From NCBI RefSeq assembly GCF_019823065.1, contig NZ_CP081966.1:1388001-1452000 (forward strand): a DNA stretch of 64,000 nt, written 5' to 3'. The notes under the pieces are model-generated. The model did no database searches and was not told where the DNA came from. It worked only from the letters and a program-made list of their open reading frames with translations. Below, in pieces: positions 1-9,322 of the stretch (positions are counted from its first letter, which is position 1; every line of letters starts with the position of its first letter). A program made the position numbers and the translations under genes. This DNA is from Pseudomonas mosselii (GTDB lineage: Bacteria > Pseudomonadota > Gammaproteobacteria > Pseudomonadales > Pseudomonadaceae).

Positions 1-1
1 G

Positions 2-1039
2 GTCTCGGGCTTGCCCGAGTACGGCGGCGAGTTGCCGGTGTCGGCCCTGGCCGAAGAGATCCTCGAACCCGGGGAGGGGCAGGTGCGGGCACTGGTGACC
101 GTGGCGGGTAACCCAGTGTTGTCCACGCCCAACGGGCGACGCCTGGACGACGCCCTGGCCGGCCTCGACTTCATGCTCAGTATTGACTTGTACATCAACG
201 AGACCACGCGCCATGCCGACCTGATCCTGCCGTCGACCTCGGCGTTGGAGAACGATCATTACGATTCCACCTTCAACCTGCTGGCGGTGCGCAACGTTAC
301 CCGCTTCAACCGGGCAATCCTGCCCAAGCCCGAGGGCGCATTGCACGACTGGGAGATCTTCGTGGGGCTGGCCAAGGCTTTTGCCGAGCGCGCGCAGGTC
401 GAGCTCAAGGCCACCCTGCCGCCGGCACAGATGATCGACTTCGCCCTGCGCAAGGGGCCTTATGGCGAGCAGACGCCCTGGAAACTCTCGCTAGGCGTGT
501 TAGACGCGCATCCCCATGGCCTTGACCTCGGGCCGCTGCGCGCCAACCTTACGACGCGCCTGCGCACGGCCAGCGGCAAGGTCGAGGCGGCCCCGGGCGT
601 ACTGCTCGAGGACCTGCGGCGCCTCGCTCATATGGCCGCGCCTGCGGATGACCAGTTGCTGCTGATCGGCCGTCGGCACGTGCGCAGCAACAATTCGTGG
701 ATGCACAACTACCATCGGTTGGTCAAAGGCAAGCCGCGCCATCAGTTGCTGATGCATCCGGACGACCTGCGCCGGCGGCACTTGCAGGACGGCCAGATGG
801 TGCGGGTGCGCTCGCGTACCGGGGTAATCGAGGTGACGGTGCAGGCCAGTGAGCAAATGATGCCAGGCGTGGTCAGCCTGCCCCATGGCTACGGCCATGG
901 GCGCCAGGGCGCGCGCTTGCAGGTGGCTGCTGCACAGCCGGGGGCGAGTGCCAATGACCTGACCGACGAACACTTGCGCGATGGCGTTTCCGGCAATGCC
1001 GCCCTCAATGGCGTGCCGGTACAGGTCGAGGCCGCATGA
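2..1039 (+). CDS. Molybdopterin-dependent oxidoreductase, C-terminal part
   Basis: The reading frame is open from the window edge, so the N-terminus lies upstream. The visible 346 residues are the end of a catalytic subunit of the formate dehydrogenase/DMSO reductase superfamily. A cofactor-domain stretch with GNPVLSTPNG is followed by ADLILPSTSALE, where these enzymes recognise the molybdopterin guanine dinucleotide. The C-terminal beta-barrel domain (about 215–340) contains RRHVRSNNSWMHN and ends with VSGNAALNGVPVQVE. The iron–sulfur cysteines and active-site residue would be upstream, so the substrate cannot be told. The next gene, grxD, has its own leader, so this gene probably ends its transcription unit. 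Confidence 0.85.
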   Translation, partial: VSGLPEYGGELPVSALAEEILEPGEGQVRALVTVAGNPVLSTPNGRRLDDALAGLDFMLSIDLYINETTRHADLILPSTSALENDHYDSTFNLLAVRNVTRFNRAILPKPEGALHDWEIFVGLAKAFAERAQVELKATLPPAQMIDFALRKGPYGEQTPWKLSLGVLDAHPHGLDLGPLRANLTTRLRTASGKVEAAPGVLLEDLRRLAHMAAPADDQLLLIGRRHVRSNNSWMHNYHRLVKGKPRHQLLMHPDDLRRRHLQDGQMVRVRSRTGVIEVTVQASEQMMPGVVSLPHGYGHGRQGARLQVAAAQPGASANDLTDEHLRDGVSGNAALNGVPVQVEAA

Positions 1040-1130
1040 AGTACGGTAAGGCCGAGCACGCTGCTCGGCTTTCCGATACAATGCGTCACCGTGCCGACGA
1101 CCCTGTCGGAAAGTTCAGCCGAGGTGCTTC

Positions 1131-1466
1131 ATGGATATCATCGATACAATCAAAGAGCAGATTGCCAACAACACCATTCTGCTTTACATGAAAGGTTCGC
1201 CGAATGCGCCGCAGTGTGGCTTCTCGGCCAAGGCTTCGCAGGCAGTGATGGGTTGTGGTGAGAAGTTCGCCTATGTCGACATCCTGCAGAACCCGGAAAT
1301 CCGCGCCAACCTGCCCAAGTACGCCAACTGGCCGACTTTCCCGCAACTGTGGGTGGCCGGTGAGCTGGTCGGTGGCAGCGACATCATGCTGGAAATGTTC
1401 GAGAAGGGTGAGCTGCAGACCCTGATCAAGGAAGCGGCCGCCAAGGCCAAGGCTTCCGAAGCCTGA
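1131..1466 (+). CDS. grxD: Monothiol glutaredoxin Grx4 (CGFS type)
   Basis: This 111-residue protein has the CGFS active site (Cys29, in NAPQCGFS) and the upstream Lys of YMKGSP that contacts glutathione. Length and motif fit the single-domain monothiol glutaredoxins, which carry [2Fe-2S] clusters as glutathione-bridged dimers and pass them to apoproteins. The C-terminal half has the WPTFPQLW and GGSDIMLEM segments of the family. It is convergent with the bacterioferritin gene and shares a terminator with it. Placement next to bfr/bfd suits a role in iron and iron–sulfur metabolism. Confidence 0.95.
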   Translation: MDIIDTIKEQIANNTILLYMKGSPNAPQCGFSAKASQAVMGCGEKFAYVDILQNPEIRANLPKYANWPTFPQLWVAGELVGGSDIMLEMFEKGELQTLIKEAAAKAKASEA

Positions 1467-1488
1467 TCCGGCGTTTGCCGCAAGTAGC

Positions 1489-1517
1489 AAAAAGCCCCGC
1501 CTAGGCGGGGCTTTTTT
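1489..1517. terminator. Bidirectional Rho-independent terminator between grxD and bfr
   Basis: A perfect stem AAAGCCCCGCC/GGCGGGGCTTT with a TA loop is flanked by A and T runs on both sides. It can therefore end transcription of both convergent genes. Confidence 0.9.
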
Positions 1518-1531
1518 GTAGCTGGCGAAAC

Positions 1532-2005
1532 TTACTCTTCGCCCATCTGCGACTGCAGGTAGTTCTCGATAGTGATCTTGTCGATCAGGCCCAGCTGGGT
1601 CTCCAGCCAGTCGATGTGCTCTTCCTGGTCTTCGAGGATGTCTTCGAGCACATCGCGCGAGCCGAAGTCGCCAGCCGTTTCGCAGTGGGCAATGGCGGCC
1701 TTGAGGTCGGCATGGGCCTTTTTCTCAAGTTTCAGGTCGCAGTCGAGCATCTCCTTGGTGTGCTCGCCGATCATCAGCTTGCCCAGGTCCTGCACGTTGG
1801 GGATGCCTTCGAGGAAAAGGATGCGCTTGATCAGCTTGTCAGCGTCCTTCATCGCCTGGATGGATTCTTTGTACTCGAGCTTGCCGATTCTGTTCAGGCC
1901 CCAATCTTCGTACATGCGCGCGTGCAGGAAGTACTGGTTGATTGCGACCAGCTCGTTTCCGAGGATCTTGTTGAGATGCTGGATGACGCTTACGTCGCCT
2001 TTCAT
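1532..2005 (-). CDS. bfr: Bacterioferritin, haem-ligand (beta-type) subunit
   Basis: This 157-residue ferritin-like four-helix protein starts [19 protein letters not shown]. Met52, the axial ligand of the intersubunit haem, is present (QAMKDAD). Comparison with E. coli Bfr shows that three of the six ferroxidase ligands are changed: Glu51 to Ala, His54 to Asp and Glu127 to Gln. Glu18, Glu94 and His130 remain. The subunit should bind haem but should not oxidise iron well alone. This matches the beta subunit of the two-subunit bacterioferritin known in P. putida, whose alpha partner would be elsewhere. bfd follows upstream in the same orientation. Confidence 0.93.
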   Translation of the reverse strand: MKGDVSVIQHLNKILGNELVAINQYFLHARMYEDWGLNRIGKLEYKESIQAMKDADKLIKRILFLEGIPNVQDLGKLMIGEHTKEMLDCDLKLEKKAHADLKAAIAHCETAGDFGSRDVLEDILEDQEEHIDWLETQLGLIDKITIENYLQSQMGEE

Positions 2006-2107
2006 GATGGGGTCCTGCCCTGTAGAAGTTGAGCCAATACAGAGAAGTTTGAGCCTGAGCTATTCCTATGTCAAACCTAAGTTATTGAATAATAAGTGAA
2101 AATTAAT

Positions 2108-2126
2108 CGGAATAAGAATGTTTGTG
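2108..2126 (-). promoter_or_regulatory. Weak Fur-box-like sequence upstream of bfr
   Basis: The segment GAATAAGAATGTTTGTG shares most positions with the better Fur-like site upstream of bfd. It matches only about 10 of 19 positions of the Fur consensus. It lies about 100 bases upstream of the bfr start in an AT-rich stretch. This is tentative. Confidence 0.25.
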
Positions 2127-2164
2127 AACCGCGTTCGAGCGCTAACTTATTGAATTGCAGGCAT

Positions 2165-2192
2165 AAAAAAACCGGACGCTGGGTCCGGTTCT
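2165..2192 (-). terminator. Rho-independent terminator of bfd
   Basis: On the minus strand a GC-rich stem (ACCGGAC/GTCCGGT) directly follows the bfd stop and is followed by seven T residues. Confidence 0.8.
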
Positions 2193-2205
2193 TCGAATTC
2201 GGGAA

Positions 2206-2427
2206 TTATGCCGCATTGAACTCAACGGGGTAGGGCAGGCTAGCCTGCTGGCTTAGTTGCAGCTCGGTGAGGGTTTCGCGTACCACCTGCTTGGCGAGGC
2301 AGGCGCATTTGCCGCACTGGCTGGCCACATTGGTGGCGGCTCGCACTTCTTTGTAGCTGCAGCATCCTTCGTAGATCGCATCGCGGATCTGTCCATCGGT
2401 GACACCGACACAGAGACACACATACAT
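2206..2427 (-). CDS. bfd: Bacterioferritin-associated ferredoxin
   Basis: This 73-residue protein begins MYVCLCVGVTDGQI. The longer open frame upstream has no family similarity, so the start at 2427 is chosen. Cys4, Cys6, Cys38 and Cys41 (CLC and QCGKC) are the four ligands of the Bfd [2Fe-2S] cluster. Bfd docks on bacterioferritin at the haem and gives the electron that releases stored iron. The gene lies just upstream of the haem-type bfr in the same direction but has its own terminator. A Fur-like site about 45 bases upstream predicts induction in low iron. Confidence 0.93.
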   Translation of the reverse strand: MYVCLCVGVTDGQIRDAIYEGCCSYKEVRAATNVASQCGKCACLAKQVVRETLTELQLSQQASLPYPVEFNAA

Positions 2428-2471
2428 AAAGGCTGACCGTCGCGGGTTGAGTCGATGCGTTGGAGAGTAAT

Positions 2472-2490
2472 GGTAATGAGAATGCTTGTC
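2472..2490 (-). promoter_or_regulatory. Putative Fur box upstream of bfd
   Basis: The sequence GGTAATGAGAATGCTTGTC matches 14 of 19 positions of the Fur consensus and lies 45 bases upstream of the bfd start. Iron-repressed bfd is established in pseudomonads; the site itself is read by eye. Confidence 0.6.
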
Positions 2491-2640
2491 AAAGCACTTT
2501 GTGTGAGGTGCGTTCCAGAGCGACCGGCGGTCGAGATTCGGCCTGTCACGTAAAGCTGTGTATGATGGTCGGCCTTTGCTGGATCCGGGGGACGTGTTCC
2601 GCCCGGGCAAGGTTTTTCACCCCTCATCAGGAGAGATCGA

Positions 2641-3243
2641 ATGAGCGTACTCGTTGGCAAAAAAGCCCCGGACTTCACCGTTCCAGCCGTGCTGGGCAAC
2701 GGCGAGATCGTAGACAGCTTCAACCTGGCCTCGGCCATCAAGGGCAAGTACGGCCTGGTATTCTTCTACCCGCTGGACTTCACGTTCGTCTGCCCATCCG
2801 AGCTGATCGCCCTGGACAACCGTATCCCTGACTTCCAGGCGCGCAACGTGGAAGTGATCGGTGTGTCGATCGACTCGCACTTCACCCACAACGCCTGGCG
2901 CAACACGCCGGTCAACAACGGCGGTATCGGTCAAGTCAAGTACACCCTGGCAGCCGACATGACCCACGAAATCTGCAAGGCCTACGACGTCGAGTCCGAA
3001 GGCGGCGTGGCCTTCCGTGGCGCCTTCCTGATCGACACCAACGGTGTTGTCCGCTCGCAGATCGTCAATGACCTGCCGCTGGGCCGCAACATGGACGAGC
3101 TGCTGCGCCTGGTAGACGCCCTGCAATTCCACGAAGAGCACGGCGAAGTCTGCCCGGCCAACTGGAAGAAAGGCGACAAGGGCATGAACGCTTCGCCGGA
3201 AGGCGTTGCTGCCTATCTGAGCGAGAACGCTGGCAAGCTGTAA
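2641..3243 (+). CDS. Typical 2-Cys peroxiredoxin (AhpC/TSA family)
   Basis: The 200-residue enzyme has the peroxidatic cysteine at Cys51 in FTFVCPSE and the resolving cysteine at Cys171 in GEVCPANW. It therefore reduces peroxides through an intersubunit disulfide. The Thr of FYPLDFTFVC and the Arg of AWRNTP complete the active site. A clear GGAGAG ribosome-binding site precedes the ATG. It lies in the oxidative/iron stress cluster next to bfd and is followed by a strong terminator, so it is monocistronic. It is a Prx1-type protein; which reductase serves it cannot be told from the sequence. Confidence 0.9.
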   Translation: MSVLVGKKAPDFTVPAVLGNGEIVDSFNLASAIKGKYGLVFFYPLDFTFVCPSELIALDNRIPDFQARNVEVIGVSIDSHFTHNAWRNTPVNNGGIGQVKYTLAADMTHEICKAYDVESEGGVAFRGAFLIDTNGVVRSQIVNDLPLGRNMDELLRLVDALQFHEEHGEVCPANWKKGDKGMNASPEGVAAYLSENAGKL

Positions 3244-3252
3244 TTGCCACGC

Positions 3253-3290
3253 GTATAAAAAACCGGCCCTGGTGGCCGGTTTTTTTATAC
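3253..3290. terminator. Terminator between peroxiredoxin and rnt
   Basis: The stem AACCGGCC/GGCCGGTT lies inside a longer A/T-rich palindrome (GTATAAAAA…TTTTTATAC). It can serve both convergent genes. Confidence 0.85.
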
Positions 3291-3318
3291 CCCGCGAGCA
3301 TGTCGCGCTAGGCGGGCT

Positions 3319-3993
3319 TCAATCGTTGAAGTCGCGCCAGCCGCCCATTTCTTTCCAACGATTGACGATGCCGCAGAACAGCTCGGCGGTCTTCTCGGTG
3401 TCGTAGCGCGCCGAATGCGCTTCGCGTCCGTCAAAGTCGATGTCCGCGCTCTGGCAGGCACGGGCCAGCACGGTCTGGCCGTAGGCGAGGCCGGCGAGGG
3501 TGGCGGTATCGAAGCTGGAGAACGGGTGGAACGGGTTGCGCTTGATGTCGTTGCGCGCCACCGCGGCATTGAGGAAGCCCAGGTCGAAGCTGCTGTTGTG
3601 CCCGACCAGGATTGCCCGCTTGCAGCCATTGGCCTTCAGCGCCTTGCGCACGCCGCGGAAGATATCGGTCAGTGCGCTTTCCTCGCTCACTGCCATGCGC
3701 AGCGGGTGGTCCAGCTTGATGCCGGTGAATTCCAGCGCGGCCGCCTCGATGTTGGCCCCTTCGAACGGTTCGACCCGGTGGAAGTAGGTGTGTTCGGGGA
3801 ACAGGAAGCCCTTCTCGTCCATGCCAATGGTGACGGCGGCGATCTCCAGCAGCGCGTCGGTGGCGCTGTTGAAACCGCCGGTCTCGACATCCACCACCAC
3901 TGGCAAGTAGCCACGAAAACGCTCGGCCATGGGGTGGCGCGAGCCGCTGCTGACTTGGCTGTCCTGGTCGTCTTCGTACAGGTCTTCGCTCAC
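3319..3993 (-). CDS. rnt: Ribonuclease T
   Basis: This 224-residue DEDD-family 3'-5' exoribonuclease trims tRNA and other stable RNA ends. The first exonuclease motif is [10 protein letters not shown] (catalytic Asp and Glu), the second is around [13 protein letters not shown], and the third is [11 protein letters not shown] with the catalytic His and Asp. Length fits the family. Its start overlaps the stop of pyrC by four bases, so the two are translationally coupled. This pairing and the neighbouring peroxiredoxin are conserved in pseudomonads. Confidence 0.96.
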   Translation of the reverse strand: MSEDLYEDDQDSQVSSGSRHPMAERFRGYLPVVVDVETGGFNSATDALLEIAAVTIGMDEKGFLFPEHTYFHRVEPFEGANIEAAALEFTGIKLDHPLRMAVSEESALTDIFRGVRKALKANGCKRAILVGHNSSFDLGFLNAAVARNDIKRNPFHPFSSFDTATLAGLAYGQTVLARACQSADIDFDGREAHSARYDTEKTAELFCGIVNRWKEMGGWRDFND

Positions 3994-5036
3994 GCGTTGT
4001 CCTCCAGCAGGCGCCAGCGCAATTTCTCACCGGCGCGCAGGGGGATCACGGTGTTGTCGCCGAACGGCAGGCTGTCCGGCGCGGTCCATTCCTCACGGAC
4101 CAAGGTGATGGTGTCGGTGTTGCGAGCAAGGCCGTAGAAGTCCGGGCCGTGCTTGCTGGCGAAGCCCTCGAGCTTGTCCAGTGCGTTGCGCTGTTCGAAC
4201 GCCTCGGCATACATCTCGATGGCGGCGTAAGCGGTGTAGCAGCCAGCACAGCCGCAGGCGGCTTCCTTGGCATGCTTGGCGTGGGGCGCCGAGTCGGTGC
4301 CGAGGAAGAACTTCGGATTGCCGCTGGTGGCGGCATCCAGCAGCGCCACCTGGTGGGTGTTGCGCTTGAGGATCGGCAAGCAGTAGAAGTGTGGGCGGAT
4401 ACCGCCGACCAGCATGTGATTGCGGTTGTACAGCAGGTGCTGGGCAGTGATGGTCGCACCAACGTTGGCTGGCGCCTCGGTGACGAACTGCGCGGCGTCG
4501 CTGGTGGTGATGTGCTCGAACACTACCTTCAGGGTCGGGAAGCGTTCGACCAGGCGGCGCATGTGCTCGTCGATGAAGCGCTTCTCGCGGTCGAACACGT
4601 CGATCTCGCTGCGTGTGACTTCTCCGTGCACCAGCAGGGGCATGCCGGTTTCGGCCAGGGCCTCGATCGCCGGGAAGATATTGTCGATGCTGGTCACGCC
4701 CGAATCGGAGTTGGTGGTGGCGCCGGCCGGGTAAAGCTTGGCAGCGTACACGATCCCGCTGGCCTTGGCGGCACGCACATCGTCAGCGCTGGTACGGTCG
4801 GTGAGATAAAGCACCATCAGCGGCTCGAAGCGGCTGCCGGCGGGTCGTGCGGCAAGGATGCGCTCGCGGTAGGCAGCGGCCTCGACGGCGTTGCGCACTG
4901 GCGGAACCAGGTTGGGCATGATGATGGCGCGGGCGAAGGTGCGCGCCACGTCACCGACGGTGTGTGGCAGAACGGCACCATCGCGCAGATGGATGTGCCA
5001 GTCGTCGGGGCGCAGGAGGGTCAGGCGATCGGACAT
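3990..5036 (-). CDS. pyrC: Dihydroorotase
   Basis: This 348-residue amidohydrolase cyclises carbamoyl-aspartate to dihydroorotate in pyrimidine synthesis. The zinc motif DWHIHLRDG (His14 and His16) is at the N-terminus. The carboxylated-lysine region is [14 protein letters not shown], and later metal His residues lie in LLVHGEV and VFEHITT. Length and sequence are those of the short class II enzyme (E. coli PyrC type). The gene is first in an operon with rnt and is divergent from motY. The 130-base gap to motY should hold both promoters. Confidence 0.96.
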   Translation of the reverse strand: MSDRLTLLRPDDWHIHLRDGAVLPHTVGDVARTFARAIIMPNLVPPVRNAVEAAAYRERILAARPAGSRFEPLMVLYLTDRTSADDVRAAKASGIVYAAKLYPAGATTNSDSGVTSIDNIFPAIEALAETGMPLLVHGEVTRSEIDVFDREKRFIDEHMRRLVERFPTLKVVFEHITTSDAAQFVTEAPANVGATITAQHLLYNRNHMLVGGIRPHFYCLPILKRNTHQVALLDAATSGNPKFFLGTDSAPHAKHAKEAACGCAGCYTAYAAIEMYAEAFEQRNALDKLEGFASKHGPDFYGLARNTDTITLVREEWTAPDSLPFGDNTVIPLRAGEKLRWRLLEDNA

Positions 5037-5166
5037 TGGAGATTCCAGGCGGGTCGAACTCAGAAGCCAATGCTACCGGAAAACCCCTGTTCGAGCACGG
5101 CTATCAAGTTTTCCGACGGGCGACCGATAGCGTTCAGGTAAGCCGCCAGAATCTGTGGAGCCGACC

Positions 5167-6156
5167 GTGCGCCAGCGTTACCTAGCCCTGTTCACCCTCG
5201 TTGCCAGCTTGCCGGCCGGGGCAATGACCTTCCAGACCCGCGTGGAGAACGTCGCCTGGAAAGTTGAGGGTGACCAGTTCGAATGTCGCCTGATCCAGCC
5301 GATCGACGGTTTCGGCAGCGGCGAGTTCGTGCGCCGCGCCGGCGAGCAGCCAACCTTCCAGCTGCGTTCGGACAGCAATATCCTGGGCGCCGGCTCCGCC
5401 ACCTTGCTGGCCGCCGCCGCGCCCTGGCAGCCCGGGCGCGGCGACATCAACCTTGGTGCGGTGCATATGGCCCGTACCGGGGTGTTGTTCACCTCCAGTC
5501 AGGGCCAGGCCAGCCGTTTGATCAACGGCCTGCTCGATGGACGCAGCACCGTGGTGCGCAACTACCGCGGCGAAGGTGGCCGGCCGATGGAAGTGCATGT
5601 GATGCCGGTCAGTTTCGCCAAGGCCTACAGCGACTACCAGCTGTGCGCCGCCAAGCTGCTGCCGATGAACTACGACCAGATCCGCCAGACCCAGGTCGGC
5701 TTCCCGGGGGGCGGGATCGAGCTGGACAGCTCGGCGCGCGCGCGCTTGGATGTGCTGCTGGACTACCTGAAGGCCGATCCGACGGTCAATCACATCGAAC
5801 TCAATGGTCACTCCGACAACAGCGGCAATCGTCTGACCAACCGCGACACCTCGCGTCGACGGGCGCTGGCGGTGGCCGAGTACCTCAAGGCCCATGGTGT
5901 GCCGGAAGAACAGATCACCGTGCGTTTCCATGGTGAGCGCTACCCGCTGGCCAAGAACAACAGTGCCGCCAACCGCGCGCGCAACCGCCGGGTGAACATC
6001 CAGCTCGAGCGCGTGACGCCGGTCGAGAAGCCGGTGGAGAAACCGGCAGCGCCGGTGCCGCCGTCGACCCCGACACCCGCGTCTACCACACCTGCGCCAA
6101 CGCCTGCGCCAACGCCTGCGGCTGCTGCCACGCCGTCCGCTTCGGCGAAATCCTGA
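5167..6156 (+). CDS. motY: Flagellar sodium-type motor protein MotY (OmpA-like)
   Basis: I choose the GTG at 5167 because GGAG lies six bases upstream and the protein then begins with a signal peptide ([19 protein letters not shown]). Residues 20–150 form the MotY-type N-terminal domain. Residues about 170–285 form an OmpA peptidoglycan-binding domain ([23 protein letters not shown]). A Pro/Thr/Ala tail follows. MotY forms the T ring around the motor and helps stators assemble. Its position between pyrC and argG matches the motY locus of P. aeruginosa. No stator gene is near. Confidence 0.85.
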   Translation: MRQRYLALFTLVASLPAGAMTFQTRVENVAWKVEGDQFECRLIQPIDGFGSGEFVRRAGEQPTFQLRSDSNILGAGSATLLAAAAPWQPGRGDINLGAVHMARTGVLFTSSQGQASRLINGLLDGRSTVVRNYRGEGGRPMEVHVMPVSFAKAYSDYQLCAAKLLPMNYDQIRQTQVGFPGGGIELDSSARARLDVLLDYLKADPTVNHIELNGHSDNSGNRLTNRDTSRRRALAVAEYLKAHGVPEEQITVRFHGERYPLAKNNSAANRARNRRVNIQLERVTPVEKPVEKPAAPVPPSTPTPASTTPAPTPAPTPAAAATPSASAKS

Positions 6157-6179
6157 GAGCGACCACGGGTCGCGCTCTC
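6155..6179 (+). terminator. Hairpin after motY
   Basis: GAGAGCGACC pairs with GGTCGCGCTCTC over the stop codon region. The following sequence is not T-rich, so termination is only possible. Confidence 0.4.
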
Positions 6180-6219
6180 GACAATTCCTGTCGCTTTGTC
6201 GTCACAAGCTGTCGCCCCA

Positions 6220-6249
6220 TTGTAAATATTTCGGCAAGGCCGGTAGAAT
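6220..6249 (+). promoter_or_regulatory. Candidate sigma-70 promoter of argG
   Basis: TTGTAA and TAGAAT are 18 bases apart, ending 35 bases upstream of the argG start. This was found by eye and has no supporting data. Confidence 0.4.
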
Positions 6250-6284
6250 CAACGGCTTTCCGTACAACCCCGTGGAGTGATGGC

Positions 6285-7502
6285 ATGGCGGACGTAAAAA
6301 AGGTCGTATTGGCGTATTCCGGCGGCCTTGATACTTCGGTGATTCTCAAGTGGCTGCAGGACACCTACAACTGTGAAGTGGTGACCTTCACCGCTGACCT
6401 CGGCCAGGGCGAGGAGGTCGAGCCGGCCCGCGCCAAGGCCCAGGCGATGGGCGTGAAAGAAATCTACATCGACGATCTGCGCGAAGAGTTCGTGCGTGAC
6501 TTCGTCTTCCCGATGTTCCGCGCCAACACCGTCTACGAAGGCGAGTACCTGCTGGGTACCTCCATCGCCCGTCCGCTGATCGCCAAGCGCCTGATCGAGA
6601 TCGCCAACGAAACCGGCGCCGACGCCATTTCCCACGGTGCCACCGGCAAGGGTAACGACCAGGTGCGCTTCGAGCTGGGTGCCTATGCGCTCAAGCCAGG
6701 CGTCAAGGTCATTGCCCCGTGGCGCGAGTGGGACCTGCTGTCCCGCGAGAAGCTGATGGACTATGCCGAGAAGCACGGCATCCCGATCGAGCGCCACGGC
6801 AAGAAGAAATCGCCGTACTCGATGGACGCCAACCTGTTGCACATCTCCTACGAAGGCGGTGTCCTGGAAGATACCTGGACCGAGCATGAGGAAGACATGT
6901 GGCGCTGGAGCGTCTCGCCGGAGAATGCCCCTGACCAGGCCACCTACCTCGAGCTGACCTACCGCAACGGTGACATCGTTGCCATCGACGGCGTCGAGAA
7001 GACCCCGGCCACCGTGCTGGCCGACCTCAACCGCATCGGCGGCGCCAACGGCATCGGTCGCCTGGACATCGTCGAGAACCGCTACGTCGGCATGAAGTCG
7101 CGCGGCTGCTACGAGACCCCGGGCGGCACCATCATGCTCAAGGCCCACCGCGCCATCGAGTCGATCACGCTGGACCGCGAAGTCGCTCACCTGAAGGATG
7201 AGCTGATGCCCAAGTACGCCAGCCTGATCTACACCGGCTACTGGTGGAGCCCGGAGCGTCTGATGCTGCAGCAGATGATCGACGCCTCCCAGGTCAACGT
7301 GAACGGCGTCGTACGCCTGAAGCTGTACAAGGGCAACGTCACGGTCGTCGGCCGCAAGTCGGACGATTCGCTGTTCGATGCCAATATCGCGACCTTCGAG
7401 GAAGACGGCGGCGCCTACAATCAGGCCGACGCCGCGGGCTTCATCAAGCTCAATGCACTGCGCATGCGCATCGCGGCCAACAAGGGTCGTTCGCTGCTGT
7501 AA
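6285..7502 (+). CDS. argG: Argininosuccinate synthase
   Basis: This 405-residue enzyme joins citrulline and aspartate with ATP in arginine synthesis. The N-terminal ATP pyrophosphatase loop reads [15 protein letters not shown]. The citrulline/aspartate site contains [11 protein letters not shown] and [13 protein letters not shown]. Length is standard for the type I family. It is monocistronic, with a strong terminator after the stop. The neighbours (motY upstream, a nth/rnf region downstream) are those found in other pseudomonads. Confidence 0.97.
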   Translation: MADVKKVVLAYSGGLDTSVILKWLQDTYNCEVVTFTADLGQGEEVEPARAKAQAMGVKEIYIDDLREEFVRDFVFPMFRANTVYEGEYLLGTSIARPLIAKRLIEIANETGADAISHGATGKGNDQVRFELGAYALKPGVKVIAPWREWDLLSREKLMDYAEKHGIPIERHGKKKSPYSMDANLLHISYEGGVLEDTWTEHEEDMWRWSVSPENAPDQATYLELTYRNGDIVAIDGVEKTPATVLADLNRIGGANGIGRLDIVENRYVGMKSRGCYETPGGTIMLKAHRAIESITLDREVAHLKDELMPKYASLIYTGYWWSPERLMLQQMIDASQVNVNGVVRLKLYKGNVTVVGRKSDDSLFDANIATFEEDGGAYNQADAAGFIKLNALRMRIAANKGRSLL

Positions 7503-7518
7503 GCCTATGGTGTATCAG

Positions 7519-7549
7519 AAAAAACCCGGCCTTGGCCGGGTTTTTTCAT
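7519..7549. terminator. Terminator after argG
   Basis: AACCCGGCC/GGCCGGGTT stem with flanking A and T runs. It also lies at the end of the convergent small membrane protein gene. Confidence 0.88.
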
Positions 7550-8001
7550 GCCCGGGATTCAGCGGGCGGCGCGACCTCGCCTTCCTGCATCGGCGATACC
7601 GACAGGTGGATGCAGGTTCGCGTATCGAGGTTGTACAGGATCCAGCGCCGCTGTCGTCCGTGTGGACGCTCGACCATCCGCAGCACATGGTTTTCGATAA
7701 TCTTCCGGCTGTCGGTACCGGAGATGGCGATGATCATTGCCCCTTTGTCCCTTGCCGCAGAGGGGGGCATTGTTTTATCCGAAGTACAGGCACGCCTGTC
7801 CGGGGCAAAGAGTGAACCGCTATTGAAGTTGAGTGTGAGAAAGAACAGCACGGTGAGGAAGAACGGAAAACCTACCAGGAACCAAGTGTAGACAGTCTGG
7901 CTGTCGTCACTGAGGAATGGTAGTGAGGCCAAGGCGGATCCCTCAATCACACCGGCAAAGACAGCGATAAGAGTCAACGGGCTGATGGGGTCGCGGTTCA
8001 T
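7546..8001 (-). CDS. Hypothetical membrane protein with two TM segments
   Basis: I do not recognise this 151-residue protein. It has two hydrophobic segments at about 9–30 and 37–59, then a soluble C-terminal half of about 90 residues containing AMIIAISGTDSRKI and RRWILYNLDTRTC. The N-terminus is probably periplasmic or cytoplasmic only briefly, so the tail is the main exposed part. The gene stands alone between argG and a response regulator gene. Base composition is lower in GC than its neighbours. It may be lineage-specific. Confidence 0.6.
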   Translation of the reverse strand: MNRDPISPLTLIAVFAGVIEGSALASLPFLSDDSQTVYTWFLVGFPFFLTVLFFLTLNFNSGSLFAPDRRACTSDKTMPPSAARDKGAMIIAISGTDSRKIIENHVLRMVERPHGRQRRWILYNLDTRTCIHLSVSPMQEGEVAPPAESRA

Positions 8002-8372
8002 GATGAGTGCCTGGCCATGCTTTGCTCATCTGTAGCCCGTTTTCCCCAGCCTGTTAAGCGTGGCTTGTTTCCCTACCCAGTAATGGCGTGGTTCGTAGGG
8101 CAGGCCTTTATCCAACCTGTATAGTCGAATTTTCCCGCGAAATGTGTCACCCGGCGACACTTGGATCCAATTTTGGCGACTGTTACTTTCTGACTCGTTG
8201 CGATGGACATGCATGTATTACATTTTGTTAATTAGCTGTTTGTAGGAAGAATCTCTAATAACAGTAGTCCACTTCTTTCGGTGAATCTGCCAGGGAAACC
8301 GCTGCATAAATAATCGTTATGCTCGGGTGTGGTGGTCTATCGAACTAAAAACAACGTATCAATGGGAATCGC
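8002..8372. other. Intergenic region upstream of the response regulator
   Basis: This 371-base stretch is relatively AT-rich. It contains an open frame on the minus strand (8026–8214) that lacks a ribosome-binding site and that I do not call. It must hold the divergent promoters of the two flanking genes; I see no clear operator. Confidence 0.4.
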
Positions 8373-8999
8373 ATGAATAAAGTGCTGATCGTGGATGATC
8401 ACCCGGTCATTCGCCTGGCCGTACGCATGCTGATGGAGCGGCATGGCTACGAGGTGGTGGCGGAGAGCGACAATGGTGTGGATGCCTTGCAACTGACGCG
8501 GGAATATCTGCCGGACATTGTCATTCTGGATATCGGGATCCCCAAACTGGATGGGCTTGAAGTGATTGCCCGAATGACCCTGGCAAGTCCGGGGACCAAG
8601 GTGTTGGTGTTGACGTCTCAGGCGCCAGGGCATTTCTCGATGCGCTGCATGCAGGCAGGGGCGGCGGGTTATGTGTGCAAGCAACAGGAACTGACCGAAC
8701 TGCTCAGCGCGATCAAGGCCGTGCTGTCCGGTTACAGTTACTTCCCCAACCAGGCGTTGCACAAGGGGAGATCGGGTGTGAGTGGCGCCACGGAGATGGA
8801 GATGGTCGAGCGGCTTTCCGGGCGGGAGATGATGGTGCTGCAGCAGCTTGCCCGGGGCAAGAGCAACAAGGAGATCGCCGACAGCATGTTTCTCAGCAAC
8901 AAAACAGTCAGCACCTACAAGACGCGACTGTTGCTCAAGCTCAATGCCCGCTCGCTGGTGGACCTGATCGAACTCGCCCAGCGCCACGGGCTGGCCTGA
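8373..8999 (+). CDS. NarL/FixJ-family response regulator
   Basis: The 208-residue protein has a receiver domain (1–120) with the acidic pair in VDDHP and the phospho-acceptor Asp53 in VILDIGIP. A LuxR-type helix-turn-helix lies at about 145–205 (LSGREMMVLQQLARGKSNKEI). The closest style is the BvgA/EvgA group. No histidine kinase is adjacent, so it is an orphan regulator here. A terminator follows directly, so the gene is monocistronic. Confidence 0.9.
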   Translation: MNKVLIVDDHPVIRLAVRMLMERHGYEVVAESDNGVDALQLTREYLPDIVILDIGIPKLDGLEVIARMTLASPGTKVLVLTSQAPGHFSMRCMQAGAAGYVCKQQELTELLSAIKAVLSGYSYFPNQALHKGRSGVSGATEMEMVERLSGREMMVLQQLARGKSNKEIADSMFLSNKTVSTYKTRLLLKLNARSLVDLIELAQRHGLA

Positions 9000-9009
9000 G
9001 CCTCATTGA

Positions 9010-9034
9010 AAAAGCCTCCGCTCGGGAGGCTTTT
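9010..9034. terminator. Terminator after the response regulator
   Basis: AAAAGCCTCC/GGGAGGCTTTT stem with a GCTC loop. It can also serve the convergent small gene at 9042–9218. Confidence 0.85.
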
Positions 9035-9041
9035 GCGTTTA

Positions 9042-9218
9042 CTACAGGTCGTAGTCGAAGTCGGCCAGTTGCTTTTGCAGGCGTCGTTCCTCAAGCATGT
9101 TGTCAATGGTGCGGCGTTTGCTCAGGTTGGTCTTGGCCGGTTCGGCCTGCGGCTCCACATCGTCGTCCGCACTCTGAAAATCGTCGTCGATTGCCAAGTC
9201 TTCTTTATCGGTGCTCAT
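9042..9218 (-). CDS. Small acidic PA3496-family protein
   Basis: This 58-residue protein is MSTDKEDLAIDDDF… and ends LADFDYDL. The N-terminal half is rich in Asp and Glu. The C-terminal half holds the conserved KRRTIDNMLEERRLQKQL helix. The pattern fits the small PA3496 family, which sits beside nth in pseudomonads and is described in databases as a putative envelope-integrity protein. The function is not established. It is transcribed in the same direction as nth, about 100 bases downstream of it. Confidence 0.7.
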   Translation of the reverse strand: MSTDKEDLAIDDDFQSADDDVEPQAEPAKTNLSKRRTIDNMLEERRLQKQLADFDYDL

Positions 9219-9322
9219 GCGTCACTCCAAGCCAAGGGGCCATTGGCCGTCCTTATAACGGGAATCGCAGAATGGGTAAAAAAGATTTTTTCAATCGCCT
9301 CGAGCAAGTATGAGCTATCGCC

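Noticed and set aside
8026..8214. 62-codon open frame on the minus strand upstream of the response regulator gene
   Set aside because: It has no ribosome-binding site before its ATG and no recognised domain; it lies in an intergenic region likely to hold promoters.
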